From the NCBI GenBank assembly GCA_021234155.1, contig JAJEKV010000023.1:8438610-8502609 (forward strand): 64,000 bases of DNA, written 5' to 3'. This document shows, one piece after another, positions 27,523 through 37,734 of this stretch. Source of the stretch: Isoetes taiwanensis (lineage: Eukaryota; Streptophyta; Lycopodiopsida; Isoetales; Isoetaceae). The translations under genes and the position numbers were made by a program. Below the pieces are notes generated by a model. The model was given only the letters and a program-made list of their open reading frames with translations. It had not been told where the DNA came from and made no database searches. Position 1 is the first letter of the stretch, and each line of letters starts with the position of its first letter.

Positions 27523-28400
27523 TCAAATTGACAACGAAAAACATAAAGAGCTACATGGCGTCGACACCCCGCAAAAGGGGCCGGCTAACCGGGGCAATAA
27601 CGCCAATGAAAATGCATCAAAAACATAAAGTCTTGAATAAAAAGGCCCACGCCGACCCCGGCCCAGAAAGCAGAGGCCACCAAGGGGCGTAGGCCAATGA
27701 AGAACCACCAACGTCATACGAGCCCGACACGCAGCTGCATGGAACAAAACACGTGGAACCAAGGCGGGTGGAGGAAAACAAAAATTGTTAAAGAGATGCC
27801 AATCATAGGTAAAAGCATCCGGGGGAATACGGTGCGGATATGCTAATCGAAAGTGTTATAGACGGGAAGCTTGTGGTTAGGGGCGAGGCAAACCGGTCAA
27901 CATGATGTGGGCCCCACAAAGAATCAACATAACTAAAACACCATGGAGCAAGAGTAAACTCATCCGCCCGAGGAAGGCGAAAGATAATCCGCCCATTCAT
28001 TCTCGGGAGCGAGGAATCCAAACAGCTCCAAGGAGATGGAAAATGAAAACAAATGAGGAAAATCTCGAGAGTAAGAAAATGGATATCAAAGCGAGGAGGA
28101 ACCCCTTTCGCAGTAATAGCGCCACATTCGACATTATCTCCCCGAATCAGAACTAGGCGAAAGCATGAAGAAAAGGCAAAGCCGAACGCGAAAACCCGGT
28201 AAAAGCTTAAGAGTTCCCGCCAAGTAGAAGAGCGAGAAAATCCGATTCGCAGAAAAGGCCAACAAAATCGACGCTGGTCCGTCCCCGGAAGAAGGAGCCA
28301 TCCCCCAACCAAAAGAACTAGCATCAAACCCAAGGACGGCGGATGGACGGGCGGATGGGGAAATAGGGCTTAAAACTTAAGGACGAGGCAATAGATTCCC
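27523..28400 (-). pseudogene. RNase H region of the DIRS-like element, broken
   Basis: The frame at 28333-27803 contains SSTWRELLSF, VLIRGDNVECGAITAKG, and PRADEFTLAPWCFSYVDSLW followed by GPHHVDRFAS. The RE, DN and AD...DSLWGPH.VDRFA motifs are those of the DIRS-class RNase H and the linker after it. It adjoins the reverse transcriptase upstream and the recombinase downstream, as expected. Stops and a shift near 27760-27800 break the frame. Confidence 0.75.
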
Positions 28401-28473
28401 ACAATACAATTTCCATACACAAGCTAAAGAAGATAACTAAATAGGAGCATCCCAATGCAAAGGTTGAATAAGG

Positions 28474-29486
28474 TTATAAGAAAAGAATGTCAAAGCAGAG
28501 ACAAGAGAGCCAAAACAATGCGCAGAGATCTGAGGAACCCCAAGAATTTGGCAAGGTGATTAGACGGAGGCGGGAAGAGGAAAGAAGTTTAAGAGGAGAG
28601 ATGAAAAACTTAGCGAAGTTTCTTAGAAGAGAGGCATATAACCATGGCGTAAGCGTCAAGGAGAAAACCAAGGAAAATGGTGCGGTGGGATAAACGCAAA
28701 CGACATTTCGGCCAAGCAATGAGAAAACCAGCAGCTTGCAAATCAGAAATAATGCGATGCTGAAGAGAACTAGGATCATGCTGAGCGTTAAAAAGAAAAT
28801 CATCCATGTAAGGGGTGCAAATAATACCAAAATACAGCGGCCAATGGCTTAACTAAGGGGCGCATGACTTTAGTAAAGACAAAGGGAGCAGAGGCCAAGC
28901 CGAAGGGGAGCATGGTAAAGACAAAAAAATGCGGGCAAACCGGAAACCCCAAAAAAGTGTGATGAGGAGGCCAAATGGGGACATGATGGTAGCCGGATTT
29001 CAAATCCAAAGTAAAAAGAAAGTCGTGGGGCTGAAGAACGGCTAAAGCATCCGACAGAGACTCATAGCGAAAAGAAGGCACCGACAAAAAGGAATTGAGG
29101 TAGCGTAAGTCGAGAATCAAGCGGAACTTATGATCCCCCTTTGGCACGACGCCGAGAGGTGAGCAGAAAAAGGGGCGAGCGGGAACTTGCATCACGGCAA
29201 GACCGTAACGCAAAAGGTCTTGAATGGCCGAATCCGCAAAAGGGATATGGGACGACTGTGAGAGGAAAGGTTCGGGCAAAAAAAATGGTTGAGGCGGAGG
29301 TCCCCGAGCCCAAGGAAGAGCGTGAACTATGCCGGATCCAAGATGTAACAAGAGAATTGGCGTAAATCGAAAGCCAAAAGGGCAAAGAAGGGAAGACGGC
29401 CACGCACAGATAAAGTCGCCAGAATGAGAATCAAGAGCCACCGGATCAAATGGGAGATGAGGCAAAGGGGAAGAAAAACTTGACAA
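28474..29486 (-). pseudogene. DIRS-class reverse transcriptase, one frameshift before YMDD
   Basis: The open frame 29486-28800 (228 codons) carries PLGVVPKGDHKFRLILDLRY, LFTLDLKSGYHHVPI, FLGFPVC and FTMLPFGLASAPFVFTKVMR, the fingers and palm motifs of DIRS-type enzymes (SGYHHVPI and LPFGLxSAPFVFTK are diagnostic). A shift near 28810 separates the catalytic YMDDFLFNAQHDPS, which is open in the next frame and followed by FLGFLLDAY. The enzyme copies element RNA into DNA. Apart from the shift, the catalytic residues are preserved. Confidence 0.88.
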
Positions 29487-29591
29487 TCTGGCGGAAAAAG
29501 ATCCGCCGTAAAAAAAGAATAACCTTTATTCATTATAAAAGGAAAATACATGCAAAGCGACGAACGACAATAACTACACCAACATTTCGTC

Positions 29592-30604
29592 CTAAGAAGA
29601 CCAAGGAGGAGGTAAAGTGGATGGAGGCAGGGCCGGATGAGGTGTCTGCGGTGGAAAAGCCATCAACGGGGCAGGATTGAGAGGAACGGAGTGAGGAAAA
29701 GGCGAGAATAGGGGGAACAAGATTATGGAGGAACGGGCGACGAAAAGCAATTTTCGGGCGGTGTGGCGAGAACGACCGCAAAAAGAACAGCGAAGATTGG
29801 ACGGGTTGGAGGGAGACGAGGCCGGAGAGGAAAAAGCAGCGGACGGAGGGTAAGGAGAAGTGCGAGCGCGGGAGAGGCGCTTTTCCTGGGCAAATTTCTT
29901 AGCTTGATGCAGACGTTTGGATTCATCAGAAGAGAAATTCAAACTAGGTGACTCGCCAAACCGAAGGCTTAACGCCAGATCCATGTTGGTCAGCAATAAG
30001 CACAAATTTCATTTCTTGGTCCGCCAAACGCTTACCTTCTTCTACCATCTGCAACACATCGTCTGGAATAGCGACCCCCAACATAGTCAAACGTCAATCC
30101 AATCCACCAAACCGAGAGGGTGTCCATGGCCGCAAAGAAACTCATAGTAATGCCGCATGGAATCGCTGGCCAAAAGGTGGGGTAGGCCGAGAATGCTCGT
30201 TCCCCGGTCGTCCGGCCAAGGTGGTCAAGCCGGGCTTGGACCGAGATGCTTCTTTGGTTCAATGACGCCCGGAGTGCTCGAAGAGTCTCTCTCTTTGTTG
30301 AAGCTCCCGCACAATTGAGTATACTCGGGGAAATGGGAGTGGAATGTGGGGTACAAAGCAGAGGCTGAGAGACGCGGGGGCAAAGACGAGAAGAGAGGAG
30401 CCATCCGAGTAGGAGATGAAGGAGCCGCGGGCACCAAAGTGGGGAGAAGACAAAGGCGAGCAAAGGCTGGAAGGAGGCCGAAAGAAAAATTAGACGGCGT
30501 AATCGTGGAGAAAGAGGAGGAGAAAAGGGACTAGCATCCACTCGAGTCCCGCCGAGACAAAGAGGCTTCACGCTGGCGACGAAAGCACCCGCCACCGAAA
30601 GCAA
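29592..30604 (-). pseudogene. gag-like region of the DIRS-like element with a degenerate zinc knuckle
   Basis: Two minus-strand frames (30604-30032 and 30005-29592) include RLHQAKKFAQEKRLSRARTS and then CSFCGRSRHTARK. The latter is a C-x2-C-x4-H knuckle whose last cysteine lies in another frame (ENCFSS). The position upstream of the reverse transcriptase and the basic, proline/serine-rich content fit a DIRS ORF1 nucleic-acid-binding protein. Stops and shifts abound. Further upstream frames (32069-31488) may be its N-terminal part but carry no motif. Confidence 0.55.
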
Positions 30605-33178
30605 GCCGCGGTTGGAGAAAGTTTAACTCATGGAGAAGAACCGAAGTAGTGGTGCTAGACGCCCGGGCCAATAACCCAAAAAAAAAGAATACGTGAGAGC
30701 ACAAAAAATAATAGTCCAAAGGTGATGCCACCCCCGGAGAAGAGAAAGAAGGCGTCTTGACAGGCCAACCCCAAGTCCGCGAAGAATCCAAACAATCGTC
30801 CGCCCGAAGGGAGAGAATGCGACCAAATGACGAGAAAATGACGAATCAAAAGAAACCAGCGTGAAATGCACAACCGCAAGGAACCTAACTAGAGTAATGC
30901 CAATACGGCCAAAAATGCAACCCCCCTTATGCAAAAGAAAAACCCCCAAGAGTCGAGAAAAGGGGATAACACAATACCAAAGCCACCAAATGAAAGAAAA
31001 CCCTCATAATGTGATATATGCAAGGAACCCACCCTTCAAAGGGAAATTACAATAGTAGAACAAAAAATCCAACCAAACCATGGACGAGACACCAAGGAAA
31101 AACAACTCCAAAAATGCACAAAACAATTAACGACGCCCAACGCAAATGATGCCCCCCAAGGGAAAACCCGATACAACATCCCGTCAAAAACCCTTATAGG
31201 CGTACCCCCCCCCGGAAAACAACAATTATGCGCCGTAAAAAAAAAAGAAAGTACCCAAGAATGTCAACCCACATCATGGTCCATGAAAAAACCCCCTATC
31301 AAACATGAAAAGGGAAAACAATTGTCGTATCCCATTACATTCAAAGACGATAGAAGTCCCACATCCAACATAGACCATAAAACACAAAAAAAACAATTGT
31401 CTTATTCCATTTTATTCAACGAGGGCACCAACACCCCTACACTGCCCAAAAACAAACACAAAACATATCCCCAGAGATCAGGGCTAATCACGCAATCAGG
31501 CCCAACGAAATGGCCGGATAAGTCGGGAGAAATTGAGGGGGATACTCTGTCAAAATAAGCAAAAACTCGCGCAGCTGGATCGGACGTAACGACGAAAAGC
31601 CCCATAGCAAAATGATGTCTCCCAGGAACCGAGCTCGAGCTGGATCAACAAGTCTATATGAGCGGAATACCCTACGCACAGCAGGAGAAAATGCAGCATA
31701 AAGGCGTAGGGCCCGGAAGAATTCTTCAGGCCAATCGATGTCCGCATGGTCAAGCTGCAAGGCGTTCCGAGCAGAAGGGTGTAAAGCCTCCAGATGAGAA
31801 GCATAGAGATGGTGGGTAGTCATCGAGATCTCAGGTGGAGAAAAAGGTGGAAAAAACCCCACAGGGAAAATCTTGGCAGAGCACAAAGGACAAGGGAACG
31901 GCATCGGAGTTGAGAACGGACCCAAGGAGGTAAGCGGCAATGAATTGTCTGCTCGAAGCCACGCTGGGGAAAAAGGAAGCCATGGCCAGCAATATAACGA
32001 TCGAGGAGGGCAACACAAGGGGAAGGAATGAATGGTGAGGCCCCTGCTAGCCGAATGAATGGCGGCCAAGAACGGCTGGGAAAAGCATGCAAAAAACTAG
32101 TGGCAGCCAGAAGCCAGCAAAATTAGCGCGCCCACAAGCAACAGCCAAAAATACGACAGAAGATTTGATAGAAAATCAGCGAAAACATACCGGAGGAGTG
32201 CCAGAAGGAAGGAATGTGGGTGGCCACGCACTAAGAGGAAGCCAGTCCAACCCGAAACCTGCAAGCAGAGGTCGGAGAGCCCGCAGACAGCGCCCATGCT
32301 CACGGAGGCGGCAGAAGGTCCCCAAGTACATCCTACAGAAGCAAATCATGGCGAAGAAGGAGAAATCCCAGGAATAGAGGCGAGAGCAGAGGCCCGAAGG
32401 TGCGGGAACCAGCAGGGCAAATACAGCTAAGAGCCAAAGGGGCCAGAAGGAGCAATCGTATCCCAGGTTTGCAGCCATGCAAGCGAGGCTACGAACAGAA
32501 ACAGAACCACAGGGCTGAAGTCAACCTAAGGCAGCGATGAAAATCCCCTAGCCAGCATAAGGAGAGGTAAGCGGACTGACCAAACGAGCATGTCAGGAAA
32601 GCGAGATCACAGAGAAGCCCCAGCCGGGAAAGATAAAGAGAGGATCAATCCACAACCGAAGAGCCAAGGGCAGATCGGAATACAGAGAATAAGCGCCAGG
32701 CAGCCAGGGATAGATCAAAAATGAAAACAAAGAAGAGAAGGCAGCATGCGCCCCCAACGCCCAATCCGCCCAACACGAAAAATTTTTCCACCCAAACCCC
32801 AGAAGATCCACAGAACATGATCACACAATTCAACAGAACGGACCAGGAACCCACAAAACGGCCCCATCACACCGAACCCGTCTAATAACTAACAAAGAGC
32901 CTAGGGACCAAAGTCAACATGCCAATAACCAGAAGAGCCACGATCCCAGTAGAAAAATAGCACCAAAGACAAGCCATGCAGAACGAAAATAAGCTATAGA
33001 AGCATACTAGTATGGAATAAGGACCAATTCGAGGAATCATGCTGAGCAGGGAAGAGGAGGGAGCGTACCGTCCAAAAAATGATGAAGAAACACGCCAGGC
33101 AGGTGCACGCCGCGAGAAGGTGAAGCCCGAAACTGGTGGAGAAACTGGGGACGAAATCCATCGGATGAAGGGCCCGAG
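30605..33178 (-). other. 5' interior of the DIRS-like element, function not recognised
   Basis: The stretch is strongly purine-rich on the plus strand. It holds several minus-strand open frames (for example 32069-31488, with ALHPSARNALQLDHADIDWP) without a motif I can name. It lies between terminal repeat A1 and the gag-like region, so it is leader and possibly ORF1 start. Confidence 0.5.
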
Positions 33179-33297
33179 AAGCTTGGAGCAGGAAGGAAGC
33201 TGCTGTGAGAAGACGCCGATAACCGGTGCTGAAGGAGAAAGAGCCTTATATAGTGGCTCGTCCCTCCCCAGAATGGCGATCCGATGGCTCGGATCGA
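33179..33297 (-). repeat. A1 split direct repeat (5' end of DIRS-like element)
   Basis: Identical by eye over about 117 bp to A2 at 26346-26462, with the same palindromic core and CTATATAAGG promoter box, here placed to drive transcription into the coding region on the minus strand. Confidence 0.88.
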
Positions 33298-34338
33298 TGC
33301 GATTAATATTTATTTTCGAACCAAATAAACTTAAATCAACATGTGATATATCAACATGTGATATATCTGCTTTTGCATTAACTTGCACTACCTGCAGAGC
33401 CATACAATGGGCTATATCCTGTAAGCAGCACGGTGATTGGAAAGCAATAATCTATCTATATCTTGGTAATCACTGCACAAATCCTTTGAAATGTGCACTT
33501 GAGATATTTCTTAGTTGAAAAATATCTTCTCTGGCAGACCGTTTGATAAAATGCCTTTAGATTCATCCAACAGCATGTTTAGTCCCTGCATTTTGCAAAA
33601 ATCAATTGTTGCGAACAAAGACAAATATATATTTACAGATAAAACTTGGAAAGCAATAACAAACCTTTGTGTGCAAATCAAAGTATGATACTTTACCTCG
33701 TAGATCTGGTGTGTATTGGTACATGTAACCAGACAAAGAAGTGAAAAATAAAGAAGCATTTAGCCACTCCAGAATTTTACTCATGCATAAAAGGTGCTTA
33801 ACTACTGATAATAAACTGGTTTTAGAATCAGATGTTATTATCAAAGGTCTCCCTTCTTAGGTTTGAGGCAGAACCGACTATGTATGGCTGGTTGACACTA
33901 TGTTTGCGGAAAAACCCTGGTAGGACACCATGTTTGAGGCAGAACTTGACAATATGTATGGCTGGCTTGTGCATCCTATTTGGCTTCCTTTGAGATAAGT
34001 ATAAAAGTGTGGTTCCTGTAAAATATCATTTAGCTTTGTAATAAGAAAAATTGAAGTACTTCATGTCCCTGCCAAATCATGCAGAGCACTGGAGCCAAAT
34101 GGGATTTTCCAATTGGTAAGCCATCTCTTACATGTTTCCATGATGGCTTCCCACTGGGATCATATTCATAAAGGTCTCCAGTGATCCTGCAGATAATGAT
34201 GAACTTTGACATCTCCACTCAAATTATTATGAACATATGTAAAACATCAAATAGCCGGCATAATTGGTACCTTAGGCAGAACATGATATTGTGCTTCAGA
34301 TTTCCAGTATCAACAAGATTTGCAACATCTTCTCGACA
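33298..34338 (-). pseudogene. host-gene exon fragments (beta-propeller-like repeats) carried by the Helitron
   Basis: Two minus-strand segments look like exons. About 33772-33695 reads LEWLNASLFFTSLSGYMYQY and ends at a GT donor. About 34190-34080 follows an AG acceptor and reads ITGDLYEYDPSGKPSWKHVR. The LF.....G.LYEY...W pattern resembles repeated blades of a plant beta-propeller-type protein of unknown name, but I cannot assign a gene. Preserved splice borders suggest capture of genomic DNA rather than cDNA. The rest of the interval is intron-like. A tandem AACATGTGATATATC repeat sits near 33340-33368. Confidence 0.4.
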
Positions 34339-34517
34339 AGCCATCGGATCGGCATTCTCGAATGGGCAAGCATGCAATTCTTGCATGCATGCATGCATCC
34401 ATGCATGCATTGCATGCATTTTCTGTGGCTCTAGTTCATTTGGGATCGCTATTTCTTGCAGCTTCTTCATCGACTTCTCATCGGCATTTTCTCCTCTCTC
34501 AGCAGTTCCCTTGACTC
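34339..34517 (+). repeat. A1 of the mini split-repeat element
   Basis: It starts GCCATCGGATCGGCATTCTC, includes a TGCATGCA-rich block (34373-34419) longer than in A2, and ends GCAGTTCCCTTGACTC. It matches 34736-34894 apart from the expanded block and a few substitutions. Confidence 0.82.
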
Positions 34518-34684
34518 TCTTTTTTTTTTATACCAGGCAGGGGAGGGGCTTCTCCCTGCTTGGTTTGACAGTTTGACGTCTTTTTCCATATTGGGACATG
34601 TTCTTCCCCGATCTTGTCCCCTTTTTCGCAATCCTTCAGCCTTCGACCTCGGTCCCGTTTTGATAAGGAAGTTCTCTTTTTGTC

Positions 34685-34894
34685 GGGAGCTTTTGTCTGT
34701 TTTCATGCGAGCCCTTCGAGAATTCCATCGATCCGAGCCATCGGATCGGCATTCTCGAATGAGCAAGCATGCATTTCTTGCATGCATTGCATGCATTTTC
34801 TGTGGCTCTGGTTTATTTGGGATCATTATTTCTTGCAGCTTCTTCATCGACTTCTCATCGGCGTTTTCTCCTCTCTCAGCAGTTCCCTTGACTC
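34685..34894 (+). repeat. B1-A2 junction of the mini split-repeat element
   Basis: B1 (GGGAGCTTTTGTCTGTTTTC, 34685 onward) runs into the palindrome GATCCGAGCCATCGGATC (34730-34747) and A2. The same order occurs on the minus strand at 26502-26346, and the flanking AAGGAAGTTCTC is shared as well. Confidence 0.82.
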
Positions 34895-34919
34895 CCACCC
34901 ACCCTCCCTTTTTGTTGTT

Positions 34920-35020
34920 TTTGTTGCGTGGCACGCATGACCAGCCCCTCGCTTTTTCGAGGTTATTTTTTGTTGCGTGGCACGCGTGACCAGCCCCTCG
35001 CTTTTTGAGGTTGTTGTTTT
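34920..35020 (+). repeat. tandem duplication in the mini-element tail
   Basis: A block GTTGCGTGGCACGC(A/G)TGACC followed by AGCCCCTCGCTTTTTCGAGG occurs twice (near 34923 and 34971), each with a CCTCG...CGAGG-like inverted repeat. Confidence 0.75.
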
Positions 35021-35144
35021 CTTATCTTTGTGTTCTAGTTTGTTGATGTGCAGGTACAGTGGGATGCGCGACTCCGTCTTCTTCAGGCTTCGGGGGTTTC
35101 TTTGTTGGAGCAATTTTTTGCAGCCTTACGTTGTGTCCAAGCCC

Positions 35145-35228
35145 CTTGCAGAGGGCTTATCACTAGGGTTTTTCCTCGAAAACCCAAAAGGGCGAGGTTT
35201 TTTAATCCCCGTGATAAGCTCCCTGCAG
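35145..35228 (+). ncRNA. structured hairpin element, copy 2
   Basis: CTTATCAC (35156-35163) pairs perfectly with GTGATAAG (35211-35218), extended outward by GCAGAGGG with CTCCCTGC. The inner CCTCG/CGAGG stem encloses AAAACCC-AAAA-GGG, followed by a T6 run. The core equals copy 1 and the LINE copies while the outer stem differs in sequence. It lies in the tail of the mini split-repeat element. Confidence 0.62.
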
Positions 35229-35410
35229 GTACACTTAACCGACATCTGTAGAATTTTTTTGGGGTCCAGATGATATAACTGGATATTCCCTGTGTTTTTT
35301 CATTGTGGGTAGCTTGCAAATATGCAGCTACCCACTCTCAACCATTGTAGAACTCTGCTGAGATGAATGAAAAGCCTAGCTAGTGGGAGCTTTTGTCTGT
35401 TTTCATGCGA

Positions 35411-37734
35411 ACACATTATCTTCTACAAGGATTAACTTTAAAGTCTTTTTGGCCTTTGTTACAAGATGTTCTAACCATGTCTCTTTTTTGATCCACACAG
35501 GAAGTCCTTATCATTGCTAGGGACCTTATAGCTATGCATAATGGTTGTGTCTGCAGCCCTCCAATTTAACCATCTAACTCTAACATTTTTATGAACTTAG
35601 CTCTAAACAAGTCATATAACTTATGAACTGTTAGACACAAGAATGAGTTTTCCAACTCCTTAATATTGACCAAATTACTTTAATTATCGCCAAGGTCTGG
35701 GTTTAGCATTCCCAAGTACTTTTCCATTTTTTAGACCCACTTTCTTTCTCTCCTTTAACCTTAGCTTCATTTGGAGTAAAGTTCTCCCTCTATTTGGACA
35801 TAGCATTTTCAATATCAGCATCAATTTGAGATTGCAAATTCAATAACTTATTAGGCCTTTAACCAACGTAATAATATGTAAAGCTTTATGTTGTTTCAGA
35901 AATCTTTTTACCTGATACAATATTTGAACCAATATATAACGTATATGAAGATACCGCGGTTCATCATCCATTGCATTCACCTTCTGTACTCTCAATTGTT
36001 GAAGTTCATCGAGAAGAATATGTTGTATGAAATTTGTAAGTCTGGCATAGTCATTCGGTGCACTCCATAAATAATATCCTTGAGTTTTGTGCGCACAATT
36101 CCAGTTTAATTCAGCCTACAATTAAACAGAAAACATCAACTACAATAAAAAAGCCAATCTCACATAAAGCACGGGAAATTAAAGAGAAACACATACTCAC
36201 TGATGCGGCTCATTGCTCTTATCACTGCTGCTTCTCTTTGCACGTCTATTTAAACAAATGTTGCTTCCACTGAAAAATGCATACCGTGCACAAGTGAATA
36301 ACGATCTTTTATTTCTCGCGTCCAAGCGTCAGTGCAGTAATTTCCATCCCAACAAAGAAACATCTTGCCGTTCAAATCCTTCCCACTCTTGATTTGCTTC
36401 AAGCTCATTCTCAAATTGTTGGTTCTCTTCAATCCAATATGCTTTTCATGTGCACTTTATTTAATTTGTGACCTGACAATAGCTGCCTACTGCATTAGTG
36501 ATGGACAAGATAAAACTTCCTTTTTCTATCACATAACCATCAACTCTTAAAAATTATCGCAAAGTTTTAGCTTCCTTACTCACAATTCTGGTAGCCTATC
36601 CTCCTATATTATAAAACTGTGGCGTTGGTCTGTCTGCCCGATCGACGGCCGAGATCATCCCAATGTCCCTCCGCTCCGATCGACGGGCTAGATCCCAGCA
36701 TATTTTGCATTATTTCGAACTGATGGCGCAGATTGTGCCATGAGTGCATAATTTAGGATGAAAGGACACGAATGTAAACGTGCCGTGTGGATGAAAAAAA
36801 TCGTGGTGGCTAAAAAAAAGGGAATTTGGATGATATTGTCGGATGTCTGCCCATGGGATTGTTATCGAGCAGTCGATTGTAGTCGACATTTGCTCCTACT
36901 CCCTCTCCAGATTTAAGGTAAGTGTTGTGATCCATTTAAAAGGCATAAAAAATAAAGATTGAAGGCATAATTCTAACGAGGATCCCTGTTGAAAAGTTTT
37001 TGGGAGAAATGTCTTTGGAAATGTCTGTGATCCCTGTTGAAAACTGTGATGTGATGTGTTGACAGTTATTCTCATCTTGATGAAAGCAGTGTATTTTGTT
37101 CTCTGCAGATTTAAGGTAAGTGTTGTAATTCGTTTTATTTTCTTCTTTTCAAATAGGAGGGCATATGGGTTATAAGACCTCCGTCCTATTTCCTTCTGTT
37201 CTTGCTGAAGAAATTGTTCCAATTCCTGCTTTTCTCACTCAGACCATCTATAAGTCATATATTCAAGTGTTGCCATCCCATGCCAGCAGCTTTTACTTGC
37301 ATCTTTCTTTCTGCCGTAAATATTGTTGAAGTCTCACTCTATGCGACCAGTCTAGCAGGGTTCTGAGTTAGCATGTGCTAGGATGCCGCTGAATATGACT
37401 GAGCATGGCCTCCTAGAGCTTTGTAGCAAGCGAACTACTTCCGACCTATGGTAGGCTATGTGGATGCGGCATAAATATTGCATTCTGGATCTTGGGATAG
37501 TTGTTTCCCTGGTTGGTCGATTCATGAATTTGCCCATATGTACTGCCCACAATGCGTCCGGTCTACATAAATTTTGTTTCCAGATCTGTTTGTGGTACCA
37601 TTAGGTTATCTGATTCAAGATTGAGATCTATCAGAGGTTTTTAAAGATCAAATCTAGGCATATGAACACTAGAATATCTGAACATGGGTTGTCCATAGTA
37701 AACTGTTTTGTTTCTTAAAGCTCCAGGCGCTATT
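35411..37734. other. Helitron interior without recognised genes
   Basis: AT-rich DNA with short frames only. A minus-strand segment at 36432-36250 (MFLCWDGNYCTDAWTREIKD) looks exon-like but matches no family I know. A GATCGACGG-rich patch near 36640-36690 starts after TCCTCCTATATTATAAAAC, a possible second Helitron 5' end. A short direct repeat (AGATTTAAGGTAAGTGTTGT) occurs at about 36909 and 37108. Confidence 0.4.

Larger units (their letters stand above)
25421..33297 (-). mobile_element. DIRS/Ngaro-type tyrosine-recombinase retroelement with split direct repeats, decayed
   Basis: Reading the minus strand, repeat A1 (33297-33179) is followed by gag-like, reverse transcriptase, RNase H and tyrosine recombinase segments. 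Then come B1 (26502-26473) directly beside A2 (26462-26346), a 0.9-kb tail and B2 (25450-25421). This A1-ORFs-B1A2-B2 order is the split-direct-repeat layout of Ngaro, PAT and kangaroo elements, which integrate with a tyrosine recombinase and make no target duplication. All coding parts are broken by stops and shifts. Such elements are rare in seed plants. Confidence 0.82.
34339..35410 (+). mobile_element. 1.07-kb non-autonomous split-direct-repeat element (mini DIRS/Ngaro-like)
   Basis: The plus strand shows A1 (34339-34517), a short interior, B1 (34685-34724) beside A2 (34736-34894), a tail and B2 (35385-35410). B1 and B2 share GGGAGCTTTTGTCTGTTTTC and then ATGCGA. A1 and A2 share GCCATCGGATCGGCATTCTC and end GCAGTTCCCTTGACTC. 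The arrangement and the GATCCGA-GCCA-TCGGATC core at the B1A2 junction (34730-34747) match the larger element at 25421-33297, in opposite orientation. No coding capacity is seen, so it would depend on enzymes of a relative. Confidence 0.78.

Noticed and set aside
29141-29365. Plus-strand charged frames between 26393 and 32377
   Set aside because: They are shadows of the minus-strand DIRS-type gag, RT, RNase H and recombinase segments; their high K/R/E content comes from purine bias.
33179-33297. Ordinary LTR pair with 26346-26462
   Set aside because: A second repeat (B1/B2) is split around it, the enzymes are of the tyrosine-recombinase class, and no tRNA primer site adjoins it.
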